A stretch of 8,244 nucleotides of DNA from Gemmatimonadota bacterium (GTDB lineage: Bacteria; Gemmatimonadota; Gemmatimonadetes; Longimicrobiales; Gaopeijiaceae), in assembly GCA_030550695.1 (NCBI GenBank), contig JAUQOX010000123.1, forward strand, positions 1 through 8,244, written 5' to 3'. Below are positions 1 through 7,178 of the stretch, in pieces. A model generated the notes under the pieces. That model did not search any database. It saw only the letters and a list, made by a program, of their open reading frames with translations, and was not told the origin of the DNA. Numbering within the stretch: position 1 is the stretch's first letter; each line of letters opens with the position of its first letter. The position numbers were made by a program, and so were the translations under genes.

Positions 1-2
1 CC

Positions 3-101
3 CGCCACCTCCGGTCCCGACAGGGTGGGGACTTCCGGCCCGAGTGTACCGTGGCCTTTCCGCGGCTTCCCCATGGCGGAACCGTCGGGGGAGGAGGGTA
101 A
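3..101 (+). CDS. Possible C-terminal end of an upstream gene (partial)
   Basis: The frame beginning at base 3 is open from the window edge to a TAA at 99-101, only two bases before the ATG at 104. That spacing matches the tight packing of the next gene pair, where a stop and a start are one base apart, so an operon partner could end here. The visible peptide finishes with ECTVAFPRLPHGGTVGGGG. The piece TVAFPRLP loosely resembles the last strand of histidine-kinase ATPase domains, but 32 residues are too few to assign a family. The other two forward frames are also open at this edge, so the stop position is the only real argument. The stretch could equally be untranslated leader. Confidence 0.3.
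   Translation, partial: RHLRSRQGGDFRPECTVAFPRLPHGGTVGGGG
91..98 (+). promoter_or_regulatory. Shine-Dalgarno sequence deciding the Omp85 start
   Basis: GAGGAGGG lies five bases before the ATG at 104, a near-ideal ribosome binding site. The longer in-frame alternative, GTG at 44, has no comparable purine-rich stretch in front of it. This supports ATG 104 as the real start and a 765-residue product rather than 785. Confidence 0.75.
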
Positions 102-103
102 CC

Positions 104-2401
104 ATGCCCTGGGGGGCAAGGAGGGGCGATCTTTCCGTGCGGCCCCCGCTGGGGACGGGCGTGGCCGGCAGAGGGGGACTCCCCCGCCGGCGGGCGGAGC
201 ACGGCCGGGGCCCGGCCCCCAAGTTCTTCCCTGGTCAAGTTCCCTGGCTCCCCCTCGGGGCGTGCCTCCTCCTCGTCTCGGCTGTGCCTTCGCCCCTGCC
301 GGCGCAGCAGGAGGTGGAGGAGGTGGTGGGGGTGCGGTTTGTGGGCAACCGGGTCTTCTCCGACCGGGCCCTCGCCAACGCCATCCTCACCCGACCCAGG
401 GAGTGCAGTTCTCCCTTGTTGGCCCTGTTCTGTGTGGCAGGGGCGGACTTCGCCACCCGTCGGCACCCCTTCAGCCCCCGGGAATTCACCCGCGACGAGG
501 CTCGCCTTCGCCTGTTCTACTATCAGCGGGGGTACCGGGAAGCTGTGGTGGATCCCTCGGTGGAGCGGCCGGCTCCGGGCCAGGTGCGGGTCACCTTCCG
601 CATCCAGGAGGGAGAACCCGTTCGGGTAGCGGCCCTGCGGGTGGAGGGGGTGGAGGAGGTGGAGACCCCTTCCTTGCTCCGGAATCTCCCCCTGCGGCCG
701 GGAGACCCCTTGAACGCCTTGGCCTTGGAGGCGACCCGGGATACCCTGCTCCAGCGGCTCAGGAACGACGGCTATGCCCATGCCGAGGTGCTCCAGAGTT
801 TCTTCATCCCCCGGGACTCGCCCCGGGCCGCCCAGGTGACGTTCCAGGTGTATCCGGGGAGCCGGGCCCGTTTCGGGCCACTGGCCATCGTGGGGAACAG
901 TTCCGTGCCCGCCGCGGTGGTCCGCCGCATGCTGCCCTTCCGGCCGGGAGACCTCTACCGGCAGGATCTTCGCTTCGCGGGGCTTCGAAACCTCTACAAC
1001 CTGGAAATCTTCAGCTTTGCCGATATCCTTCCCGACACCACCTTCGTGCCCGACAGCATCGTTCCCCTCACGGTCCAGCTGGTTGAGGGGCCGGTCCACC
1101 GGGTCCGCACCGGCGCCGGCTTCAGCTCCGCGGAATGTCTGGGGGCGGAGGTCCGCTGGGCCAGTCGCAACTTTTTCGGCGGTTTGCGTCGTCTCCAGCT
1201 TACCGGGCGGGTCTCCAACGCCTTGGCCTCCCGGCTCCATGAGTCCTTGTGCAGGCAAGCGGGCACGGGACCCTATGGAGATCTGGACTGGCATCTGTCG
1301 GCAGAGTTCTCGCAGCCTTGGCTACTCTCGCCGAGGAACAGCTTTACCGCAAGTCTTTTCTGGGAACGGCAGTCGTTTCCCGATGAGTTTATCCGCAACG
1401 CCCGGGGATTGAATGCCGCCCTTACCCACACCATGAGCCCGGCCACCCCTTTCACCGTGGCCTTCCGCCCCCAGGTGTCCAGTCTGGCGGCGGCCGACGT
1501 CTTCTTCTGCTCCAACTATCTGGTGTGCGATCCGGCGGACATCCGCATCCTCCAACGGGCCAATCGCCTGGCACCGGTGGGGATCACCCTGTCCCGGGAC
1601 CGGCGCGACCAGGTCTTGAGCGCCACCCGGGGGTACCGGGCCGTGGTGGACCTGGAGCAGGCAGCGGCCTGGACGGGGTCGGATTACCGCTATACCCGGA
1701 TCCTGCTGGAGGGCAGTTGGTACGCCGCGCCCACGGGGAGTTGGATCCTGGCCACCCGCCTCCGGGGGGGACGGGTGGGGGCGGGGGGGTTCCGGGGGTT
1801 GGCGGGGGAAAGGGGGGGTGGGGGGATCGTGCACCCCGAAAAGCGTTTCTTTGCCGGGGGCGCCAACAGCGTGCGGGGCTTCGCTCAGAACCGTCTGGGC
1901 CCCCGGGTGTTGGAGGTACGGGCAGAGCGCCTTCTCACGCCGGGAAGCGGCGGGGAACCGCCGGTCTGCGCGCTGGAGGAGATCCTGGCCCGGGCGTGCG
2001 ATGCCTCGCCCCTGCCGGATGAAGCTTTCGACCCCCGGCCCACGGGGGGCACCTCCCTCCTGGAAGGGAGCGTCGAAGTGCGGTTGCCGGTCCGGGGGAG
2101 CCCCTGGGAGGGCGCGGTTTTTGTGGATTTCGGTCAGGTTTGGGGGGAAGACCGGCGGGTTTCCTTGGGAGGGCTGGAGGTGACCCCCGGCCTGGGGGTC
2201 CGCTATGTCAGTCCCATCGGACCCATCCGGGTGGATCTGGCCTACCGGTTTGCCGGGGCCGAAGACCTCAAAGTGGTGGTGTCGGGAGTGGGGCCGGAGC
2301 GGGCCCTCTCCTTGTTGGAGCCGCGGGTGCGTTATGGGGCTTTGCCTTCCTGGTCGTGGCAACGCTTCCAGCTTCACCTGAGCATCGGACAGGCGTTCTG
2401 A
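104..2401 (+). CDS. Omp85-family outer membrane protein (BamA/TamA type)
   Basis: This outer-membrane beta-barrel protein belongs to the family that inserts or assembles proteins in the outer membrane. Numbering is from ATG 104 (765 aa). A long basic N-terminus precedes a hydrophobic signal core at about 47-67, with likely cleavage after LPA before QQEVEE. Three POTRA repeats follow: about 74-173 (VVGVRFVGN to FRIQEGEPV, with a cysteine-bearing insert), 175-256 and 257-334 (each with the R-P-G-D turn). The barrel spans about 335-765. It carries the Omp85 signature RFFAGGANSVRGF at 581-593, FVDFGQVW at 673-680, and a terminal beta-signal FQLHLSIGQAF ending in phenylalanine. Three POTRAs and tamB immediately downstream favour a TamA-like role. 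However, many phyla pair TamB with a BamA homologue, and the L6 cysteines (622/632) are BamA-like, so I do not choose a symbol. Family is near certain; exact subfamily is open. Confidence 0.95.
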   Translation: MPWGARRGDLSVRPPLGTGVAGRGGLPRRRAEHGRGPAPKFFPGQVPWLPLGACLLLVSAVPSPLPAQQEVEEVVGVRFVGNRVFSDRALANAILTRPRECSSPLLALFCVAGADFATRRHPFSPREFTRDEARLRLFYYQRGYREAVVDPSVERPAPGQVRVTFRIQEGEPVRVAALRVEGVEEVETPSLLRNLPLRPGDPLNALALEATRDTLLQRLRNDGYAHAEVLQSFFIPRDSPRAAQVTFQVYPGSRARFGPLAIVGNSSVPAAVVRRMLPFRPGDLYRQDLRFAGLRNLYNLEIFSFADILPDTTFVPDSIVPLTVQLVEGPVHRVRTGAGFSSAECLGAEVRWASRNFFGGLRRLQLTGRVSNALASRLHESLCRQAGTGPYGDLDWHLSAEFSQPWLLSPRNSFTASLFWERQSFPDEFIRNARGLNAALTHTMSPATPFTVAFRPQVSSLAAADVFFCSNYLVCDPADIRILQRANRLAPVGITLSRDRRDQVLSATRGYRAVVDLEQAAAWTGSDYRYTRILLEGSWYAAPTGSWILATRLRGGRVGAGGFRGLAGERGGGGIVHPEKRFFAGGANSVRGFAQNRLGPRVLEVRAERLLTPGSGGEPPVCALEEILARACDASPLPDEAFDPRPTGGTSLLEGSVEVRLPVRGSPWEGAVFVDFGQVWGEDRRVSLGGLEVTPGLGVRYVSPIGPIRVDLAYRFAGAEDLKVVVSGVGPERALSLLEPRVRYGALPSWSWQRFQLHLSIGQAF
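1764..1825 (+). repeat. Poly-G tract within the Omp85 barrel gene
   Basis: In 62 bases there are eight G-runs of three or more, including three runs of seven (1764-1770, 1783-1789, 1812-1818). It encodes a glycine/arginine-rich stretch (about residues 554-574) just before the conserved RFFAGGANSVRGF motif, in the part of loop 6 that rises from the preceding strand. Reading frame and barrel motifs continue correctly on both sides, so it is coding and intact here. Such runs are prone to slippage and can form G-quadruplexes on the coding strand. Confidence 0.7.
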
Positions 2402-2402
2402 G

Positions 2403-5400
2403 ATGGGGAAGGCCGCCACCAAGAAGTCGGCGGGGGGACTGGGTCGGAGGATCCGTTGGGGGGCAGGGGTCCTCCTGGGCCTGGCCGGGGCCCTGGTCTT
2501 GGGGGTGGGGGTCCTCCTCCAGACACCTTGGGGGCAGGACCGTGTGCTTCGGTGGATCCTGGCCGCCGGCAACCAGGCCCTCCGGGGGCGGATGGAGGTG
2601 GCGGGGATCTCCTCGCCGGGTCTTCTGCGGGGGTTCACCCTCCAGGGGGTGCGGATCCAGGACGAGGAGGGCCGTCCCTTCCTGGAGGCCGACTCGGTGC
2701 GGGCGGCCTTGGCCCTGGCTCCCCTCCTACGGGGAGAGCTGGTGCTGGTGGGGGTGGAACTCTGGCGCCCCCGCCTTACCCTGGAACAGCTCGAGGCCGA
2801 CGGGGAACTGAATGCTGCCCGGATCTTCGGGCCTCGTCCCGGCCAGGAGCCCGGTGAAGCCGTCCCTCCGCCGGCGGGGGAGGAGGGCCGGGGGTGGCCC
2901 CGATCCCTGCTTCTCCGGCGGACCCGGGTGCACGGCGGGCGGGTCGAGCTCCTCCTGCCGGCGGACAGGGCCCCCAGGGAGGCCTCGCCCGGTGACACGG
3001 ATCCAGGGGCTCCCGGGGGTGGTTCCCCCCTCAGGCGCTTCGTGTTCCGGGATCTGGACCTGGAGCTGGCTCGGGCGGTGCTCCTGTCCCCGGAGGGGAC
3101 GCAGCGCTACGAGGTCCGGGGCCTCTCGGTGGTGGGGGAAGTCTGGCCACGCCCCTTCGAGGTCCGAGGGTTGGAAGGGGTCCTGGAAATCGGCCAGGGG
3201 GGGCTCCTGGCCCGCATCAGCCGCCTGGAACTCCCGGCAAGCCGGCTCCAGGGCCGGGTCACCTTGGGATGGGGGGGGGACGGGGAGGACCAGCTGGAGG
3301 TCCAGGCCGAAGCGGAAGTCCTGGACCTGGCCGATCTCGGCTTCCTGGATCCCCGACTTCCCCGGGGGGAGGTCCGGGGGAGGTTCGTCTTCTCCCGGGT
3401 CGGGACGGAAAGCACCCTGGAGCTGGAAGAGGCTCAGGCCGCGGTGGGCGGAGGTCGTCTGGAAACCCGGGGACGGGTGATCCTCGCCCCGGCCGTCCGG
3501 TTCGGGGACCTGGTCCTTCGGGCGGAGAACCTGGATCTGGCCTTGGGAGACCCCTGGCTTGCCCGTCCTCTTCCCGTCCGGGGGCAGCTTTCGGGCTCCC
3601 TCAGGCTGAGCGGAGGGCTGGAGGCCCTGGAAACCCGCGGAAACCTCTCCCTCCGGGAGCCCGGAAGGAGGGATCCTGTGGGAGGCGCCTTCGCCGGCAC
3701 CCTGTACCTGGGTGGATCCCCTGGTGTCCGCCGATTTCAAGCAACTTTGGCGCCCTTCCGTTGGGATCTCCTGCGGTCGGTGTGGCCCTGGTTCCGTCTG
3801 GAAGGGCCGGGGGCGGTGCGGCTGGACGCCCACGGGCGATTGGACTCCGGACTGGAAATGGCCCTGGATCTAACCCAGGCCCTGCCGGAGCATTCCCCCA
3901 ACCGTGTTACCGTTCAGGGCCGGATCCGCCAAGACGGCACCGGACTTTCCCTGGACTTGGGGGGGAGCCTCCGGCTCCTCTCCCTCCCCGCGGTCCGATG
4001 GGGTGATCCCGAGATCCCCCTTGCGGGCGGTCTGGAAGGGGAGATCCGCCTGCACGGAACGGAGGAAGCCCTGGCCTTGGAGGGCCGGCTGGAGACCGTC
4101 GGGGGTCCGGTGGAGCTCGCGGCCCGCCTCAACGCCAGGGCCTTGGCGGAAGGGTACGCTTTGGCGGTGGAGGCCCGAGACCTGGCCCTTTCCCGGCTAC
4201 TCCCCGACCTCCCCGACCCCACCCTGGTTTCTGCCCGCCTCCAGGCCGAAGGGAAGGGGCTACGGCCGGATTCCCTGGAGGCGCGGGGGACCTTGATCCT
4301 TGCCCGGGGACGGGTGGGACGGTTCTCCGTGGATTCTTCCCGGCTGGCCTTGAGGGTGGAGGGGGGCCAGGTCCGCTTGGATACCCTTCAGGTCCGGTCC
4401 CCGGTGGGTGCCTTGGCGGGCGCCGGCCACCTTCCCCTGGGGGCGGCGGGCCCCCCCGGTGAGGTGAGGCTGCGCCTGGAGATCGCCGACCTCCTCCCCC
4501 TTCGCCCCCTCCTCATGGAGGTCCCCGCCCTGGTGTACGAGGACCTCTCGGAGTTCGAACGGAATCTGTTGGTCCTCCAGGGGATCAACCCCGACACCCT
4601 CACCCGGGCTGCCGAGGTGGCCCTGGGGGGCCATGGCACCGTCCAGCTCGTGGTTCGGGGGCACCCGGAGAGCCTCACCGGAGGAATCGGGTTCGACCTG
4701 AAGGGCCTCCGGTACCGGACCCACTCCCTGGAGGGAGCCCGGGGGGAGGGGGCTTTCCAATGGGCCTCCCGGGGCGAGCCGAGCCTCCGGATCCGGATGG
4801 TGACGGACTCCCTACGGATCGCCGACCGGAGCTTCCGGGACGCGGCTCTGGAGGTCGAGTTCGGCCCCTCGGGCGGGAATGGGGCCCTCCGGCTGGGACG
4901 GGCCCGGGGGGAGGAATACCTTGTTCGAGGGGGGGTCTCCCTGCGGGAAGGAGGGGTGGGGGAGGGCCGCTTGGAGGAGTTGCAGTTCCGGTTCCAGGAC
5001 GCCCTCTGGGCTCTGGACCGTCCGGCCAGCTTCACCTGGGATCCCGAGGCCGTACGGGTGGAGGACTTCCTCCTGGCGGAGGCTGGGGGAGGGGGGATGC
5101 GGATCCAGGTGGGGGGGTCCTTTCCCCTCCGGGGCCCGGGAGACCTCCGTCTTCAGGCCCAGGGGATCAGCCTGGAGCGGCTGGCGGTCCTTGCCCAGAC
5201 GGAGACGGAGGTCCGGGGGAGGGTGGATCTGGATCTGCATCTGGTGGGTCCCCCGGCGGATCCGGTGGTGGAGGGAAGCCTGCAGGCCCGGTCCCTCCGT
5301 TGGGGTGAGCTTGCCCTGGACAGCCTCTCCTCCCGGATCCGCTACCGGGGGCTGTCCTTGACGGGGGAGGTGGCCCTGGTCCAAGGGGGCCGGCCGGTGC

Positions 5401-6926
5401 TGGAGGCGCGGGGGCGGTATCCTGCCGATCTCCGCCTCGAGGCCCCTGAAGGCCGCTCCTGGACGGGCCCCCTGGACCTTACCCTGGTGGCCGATTCCCT
5501 TCCGGCCTCCCTGGTGTTGGGCTCTTTGGAAGGGGTGGAGAACCTGGCCGGCTCCCTTTCGGGGGTCGTGAGGGTAGAGGGTGTCCCGGGCGAACTCCGC
5601 CCCTCCGGGCAGGTCCGGCTTGCCGGAGGGGGGATGGAGCTGCCGGACCTGGGGATCCGCTTGAGCGGGGTGGAGGCCCGCCTGGGCCTGCGGCCCGATG
5701 CCACCGTGGAGGTGGAGGCGGTCCTCCGTTCCGGGGGAATGGCCTGGGTGACGGGGACCCTCGGGCTCCAACCCCTTCTGGATCCCCGCCTGGACCTTCG
5801 GATCCGGGCGGACAACTTCCTGGCGGTGAACCGGCCCGACGTCCGGGCCCGCCTCTCGGGGAACCTCTCCCTTCTCAGGAACTACACCCGCCCCCGGGTC
5901 CAAGGGGCGGTGACCGTGGACCAGGCGGTCCTGGTGGTGGAGGAGCTGGCCCGGTCCGCCGAGGTGGTGGATCTCTCCGACCCGGCCTACTTCGCCGTGA
6001 TGGATACCACCCTGGCGGCCCTCCGCCCGGTGGTGGGGGCCCTCAAGGCCAGTCAGAACCCCTTCCTCCAGCACCTCCAACTGGATGTCCGAGCCTTCCT
6101 CCCCCGGGACACCTGGCTCCGGGGGAGGGACATGAACGTGGAGCTGGGGGGCGAGCTGAGCGTCTTCTTTGACCGGACCGAACGGGAGCTCTCCATGGTG
6201 GGCGACCTCCGGGCCATCCGGGGCGTCTATTCCGTCTTCGGCCGGCAATTCCAGGTTCAGGAAGGGACGGTCAGCTTCCAAGGCACTCCCGGGATCAACC
6301 CCGACCTGGACATCCAGGCCCTGAGCCGGGTCCGCACCGCGCTGGGGGAGCGCCTGGACATCACGGCCTCGGTGAAAGGCCCTCTGTTGAGCCCCCGGGT
6401 GACCCTCGCCAGCAACGCCCCCATCCCCATCTCCGAGTCGGACCTGGTGAGCTACCTCGTCTTCGGCCGGCCCACCTATCAACTGGGGTCGGGGGAGAGC
6501 AGCTACGTCCGGGCTGCCACCGAAGCCACGGCGAACCTGGCCCTGGGGCTCTTTTCCACCGAACTCGGCTCGGTCTTCACCCGAGGGTTGGGCCTGGACT
6601 ACTTTGCCGTGACCCAGGAGGAAAGGGCCACCTCCTTGGGCCCCGGAAGTCTGGCCGGCACCATGGCGGCTACCCGGGTGGAGCTGGGGCAGTATCTCAC
6701 CCCCCAGCTCTTCGCCGCCCTCACCTGGCGGCCCATGGGGGGAGCGGGGGGAGAGGGGAGTCAGGTGTCCTCCATCCGCCTGGAGTGGCGGATCTCCGAC
6801 CTGTGGACCCTGGAAGGATCCTGGGAAGATCGCTACAGCCGGACCTCGTTCTTCCGGGTTCGGGACGCCGCCCGCCAGGAGGACCGCATCCTGCGCTTCT
6901 TCCTCTACCGGGATTGGGGATACTGA
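2403..6926 (+). CDS. tamB: TamB family translocation and assembly module protein (AsmA-like, DUF490 C-terminus)
   Basis: TamB is a long periplasm-spanning protein anchored in the inner membrane; in studied homologues its hydrophobic beta-groove bridges to an Omp85 partner and serves lipid transport and/or outer-membrane protein assembly. The 1507-residue product has a basic start, one membrane helix at about 19-39, then the AsmA/TamB N-terminal pattern (SSPGLLRGFTLQGVRIQDEEG, later GELNAARIF). About a thousand residues of short alternating beta-strands follow. The conserved TamB C-terminal domain runs from about 1150 to 1507, with GVYSVFGRQFQVQEG from 1274, the N-P-D-L-D-I-Q-A motif near 1295-1302, SDLVSYLVFGRP at 1346-1357 and the closing RFFLYRDWGY. 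Proline/glycine-rich linkers at about 142-164 and 187-210 interrupt the N-terminal part. The ATG lies one base after the Omp85 stop, and no strong Shine-Dalgarno is visible (only GGACAGG at 2387-2393), so translational coupling is likely. Length is somewhat above the roughly 1260 residues of E. coli TamB. Confidence 0.95.
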   Translation: MGKAATKKSAGGLGRRIRWGAGVLLGLAGALVLGVGVLLQTPWGQDRVLRWILAAGNQALRGRMEVAGISSPGLLRGFTLQGVRIQDEEGRPFLEADSVRAALALAPLLRGELVLVGVELWRPRLTLEQLEADGELNAARIFGPRPGQEPGEAVPPPAGEEGRGWPRSLLLRRTRVHGGRVELLLPADRAPREASPGDTDPGAPGGGSPLRRFVFRDLDLELARAVLLSPEGTQRYEVRGLSVVGEVWPRPFEVRGLEGVLEIGQGGLLARISRLELPASRLQGRVTLGWGGDGEDQLEVQAEAEVLDLADLGFLDPRLPRGEVRGRFVFSRVGTESTLELEEAQAAVGGGRLETRGRVILAPAVRFGDLVLRAENLDLALGDPWLARPLPVRGQLSGSLRLSGGLEALETRGNLSLREPGRRDPVGGAFAGTLYLGGSPGVRRFQATLAPFRWDLLRSVWPWFRLEGPGAVRLDAHGRLDSGLEMALDLTQALPEHSPNRVTVQGRIRQDGTGLSLDLGGSLRLLSLPAVRWGDPEIPLAGGLEGEIRLHGTEEALALEGRLETVGGPVELAARLNARALAEGYALAVEARDLALSRLLPDLPDPTLVSARLQAEGKGLRPDSLEARGTLILARGRVGRFSVDSSRLALRVEGGQVRLDTLQVRSPVGALAGAGHLPLGAAGPPGEVRLRLEIADLLPLRPLLMEVPALVYEDLSEFERNLLVLQGINPDTLTRAAEVALGGHGTVQLVVRGHPESLTGGIGFDLKGLRYRTHSLEGARGEGAFQWASRGEPSLRIRMVTDSLRIADRSFRDAALEVEFGPSGGNGALRLGRARGEEYLVRGGVSLREGGVGEGRLEELQFRFQDALWALDRPASFTWDPEAVRVEDFLLAEAGGGGMRIQVGGSFPLRGPGDLRLQAQGISLERLAVLAQTETEVRGRVDLDLHLVGPPADPVVEGSLQARSLRWGELALDSLSSRIRYRGLSLTGEVALVQGGRPVLEARGRYPADLRLEAPEGRSWTGPLDLTLVADSLPASLVLGSLEGVENLAGSLSGVVRVEGVPGELRPSGQVRLAGGGMELPDLGIRLSGVEARLGLRPDATVEVEAVLRSGGMAWVTGTLGLQPLLDPRLDLRIRADNFLAVNRPDVRARLSGNLSLLRNYTRPRVQGAVTVDQAVLVVEELARSAEVVDLSDPAYFAVMDTTLAALRPVVGALKASQNPFLQHLQLDVRAFLPRDTWLRGRDMNVELGGELSVFFDRTERELSMVGDLRAIRGVYSVFGRQFQVQEGTVSFQGTPGINPDLDIQALSRVRTALGERLDITASVKGPLLSPRVTLASNAPIPISESDLVSYLVFGRPTYQLGSGESSYVRAATEATANLALGLFSTELGSVFTRGLGLDYFAVTQEERATSLGPGSLAGTMAATRVELGQYLTPQLFAALTWRPMGGAGGEGSQVSSIRLEWRISDLWTLEGSWEDRYSRTSFFRVRDAARQEDRILRFFLYRDWGY

Positions 6927-6936
6927 GACTCGGCCG

Positions 6937-6955
6937 CCGCCCTCGAGATGGGCGG
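6937..6955 (+). other. Hairpin just after the tamB stop
   Basis: CCGCCC (6937-6942) and GGGCGG (6950-6955) form a six-pair stem with a seven-base loop, eleven bases after the tamB TGA. A smaller AGCC-CTT-GGCT stem follows at 6956-6966. Neither is followed by a T-run, so this is not a standard intrinsic terminator. It might slow or partly end transcription, or be a chance product of GC-rich sequence. Confidence 0.3.
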
Positions 6956-7025
6956 AGCCCTTGGCTGGGGACGGGAACGACGGGGCGGGGCGAGGGGCTC
7001 CCAGGGTCGAGGACGGCCCAGGGTA

Positions 7026-7037
7026 GGGGGATCCCCC
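7026..7037. repeat. 12-bp perfect palindrome with central GGATCC
   Basis: GGGGGATCCCCC reads the same on both strands and lies in the tamB-htpX spacer, about 140 bases before the htpX start. As RNA its loop would be too tight to fold fully, so as a site it would be a DNA-level symmetric element. It contains one of two GGATCC sites in this spacer (the other is at 7083). No known operator is recognised. Confidence 0.4.
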
Positions 7038-7151
7038 CGTCGCCAACGGCCCGGGGGTAGGGCGCCGGGAGCCGACTCCCCGGGATCCTGGCGGGCCCCC
7101 GAGGGTAGAGAGGCTCGCCCATGCGAGGTGCGGGGGGCCGCCCTCGCCGAC

Positions 7152-7173
7152 CTGTCCTCGAGCCTGAGGAGAG
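7152..7173 (+). promoter_or_regulatory. htpX ribosome binding site inside a predicted hairpin
   Basis: The Shine-Dalgarno GAGGAGAG (7166-7173) ends five bases before the ATG at 7179, which supports that start. TCCTC at 7155-7159 is exactly complementary to GAGGA at 7166-7170 across a six-base loop. The stem can extend through one G-G mismatch to C7152-T7153 pairing with A7172-G7173. The ribosome site would then be masked in the folded RNA, as in RNA thermometers. The Shine-Dalgarno is well supported; the regulatory reading is speculative. Confidence 0.5.
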
Positions 7174-7178
7174 CGGAC

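Larger units (their letters stand above)
6927..7178 (+). other. Gene-free spacer between tamB and htpX
   Basis: About 250 bases with no convincing gene. The frame of htpX stays open back to an ATG at 6948, but the extension would be an R/G/P-rich peptide with no HtpX character. Several short inverted repeats are visible: CCGCCC/GGGCGG (6937-6955), a 12-bp palindrome at 7026-7037, CTCGC/GCGAG around CCAT (7114-7127), and the hairpin over the htpX Shine-Dalgarno. GGGTAG occurs three times (7021, 7055, 7103). I found no convincing -35/-10 pair and no heat-shock operator, although a spacer this long makes a separate htpX promoter plausible. Confidence 0.6.

Noticed and set aside
44..103. GTG at 44 as the Omp85 start
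   Set aside because: There is no ribosome site before it, and it lengthens an already long N-terminal region before the signal core; ATG 104 has a near-perfect Shine-Dalgarno.
25..1086. A 353-codon forward frame overlapping the Omp85 gene
   Set aside because: Its product is mostly G, P, R and A without family features, while the overlapping frame holds signal peptide, POTRA and barrel motifs.
1322..2998. A 558-codon minus-strand open frame across the Omp85-tamB junction
   Set aside because: It spans two recognised forward genes, has a biased P/R/S/G composition and no recognisable motif; a shadow frame.
6948..7178. N-terminal extension of HtpX from ATG 6948
   Set aside because: The extra 77 residues are R/G/P-rich and unlike any HtpX N-terminus; the start at 7179 has a good Shine-Dalgarno and begins with the first membrane helix.
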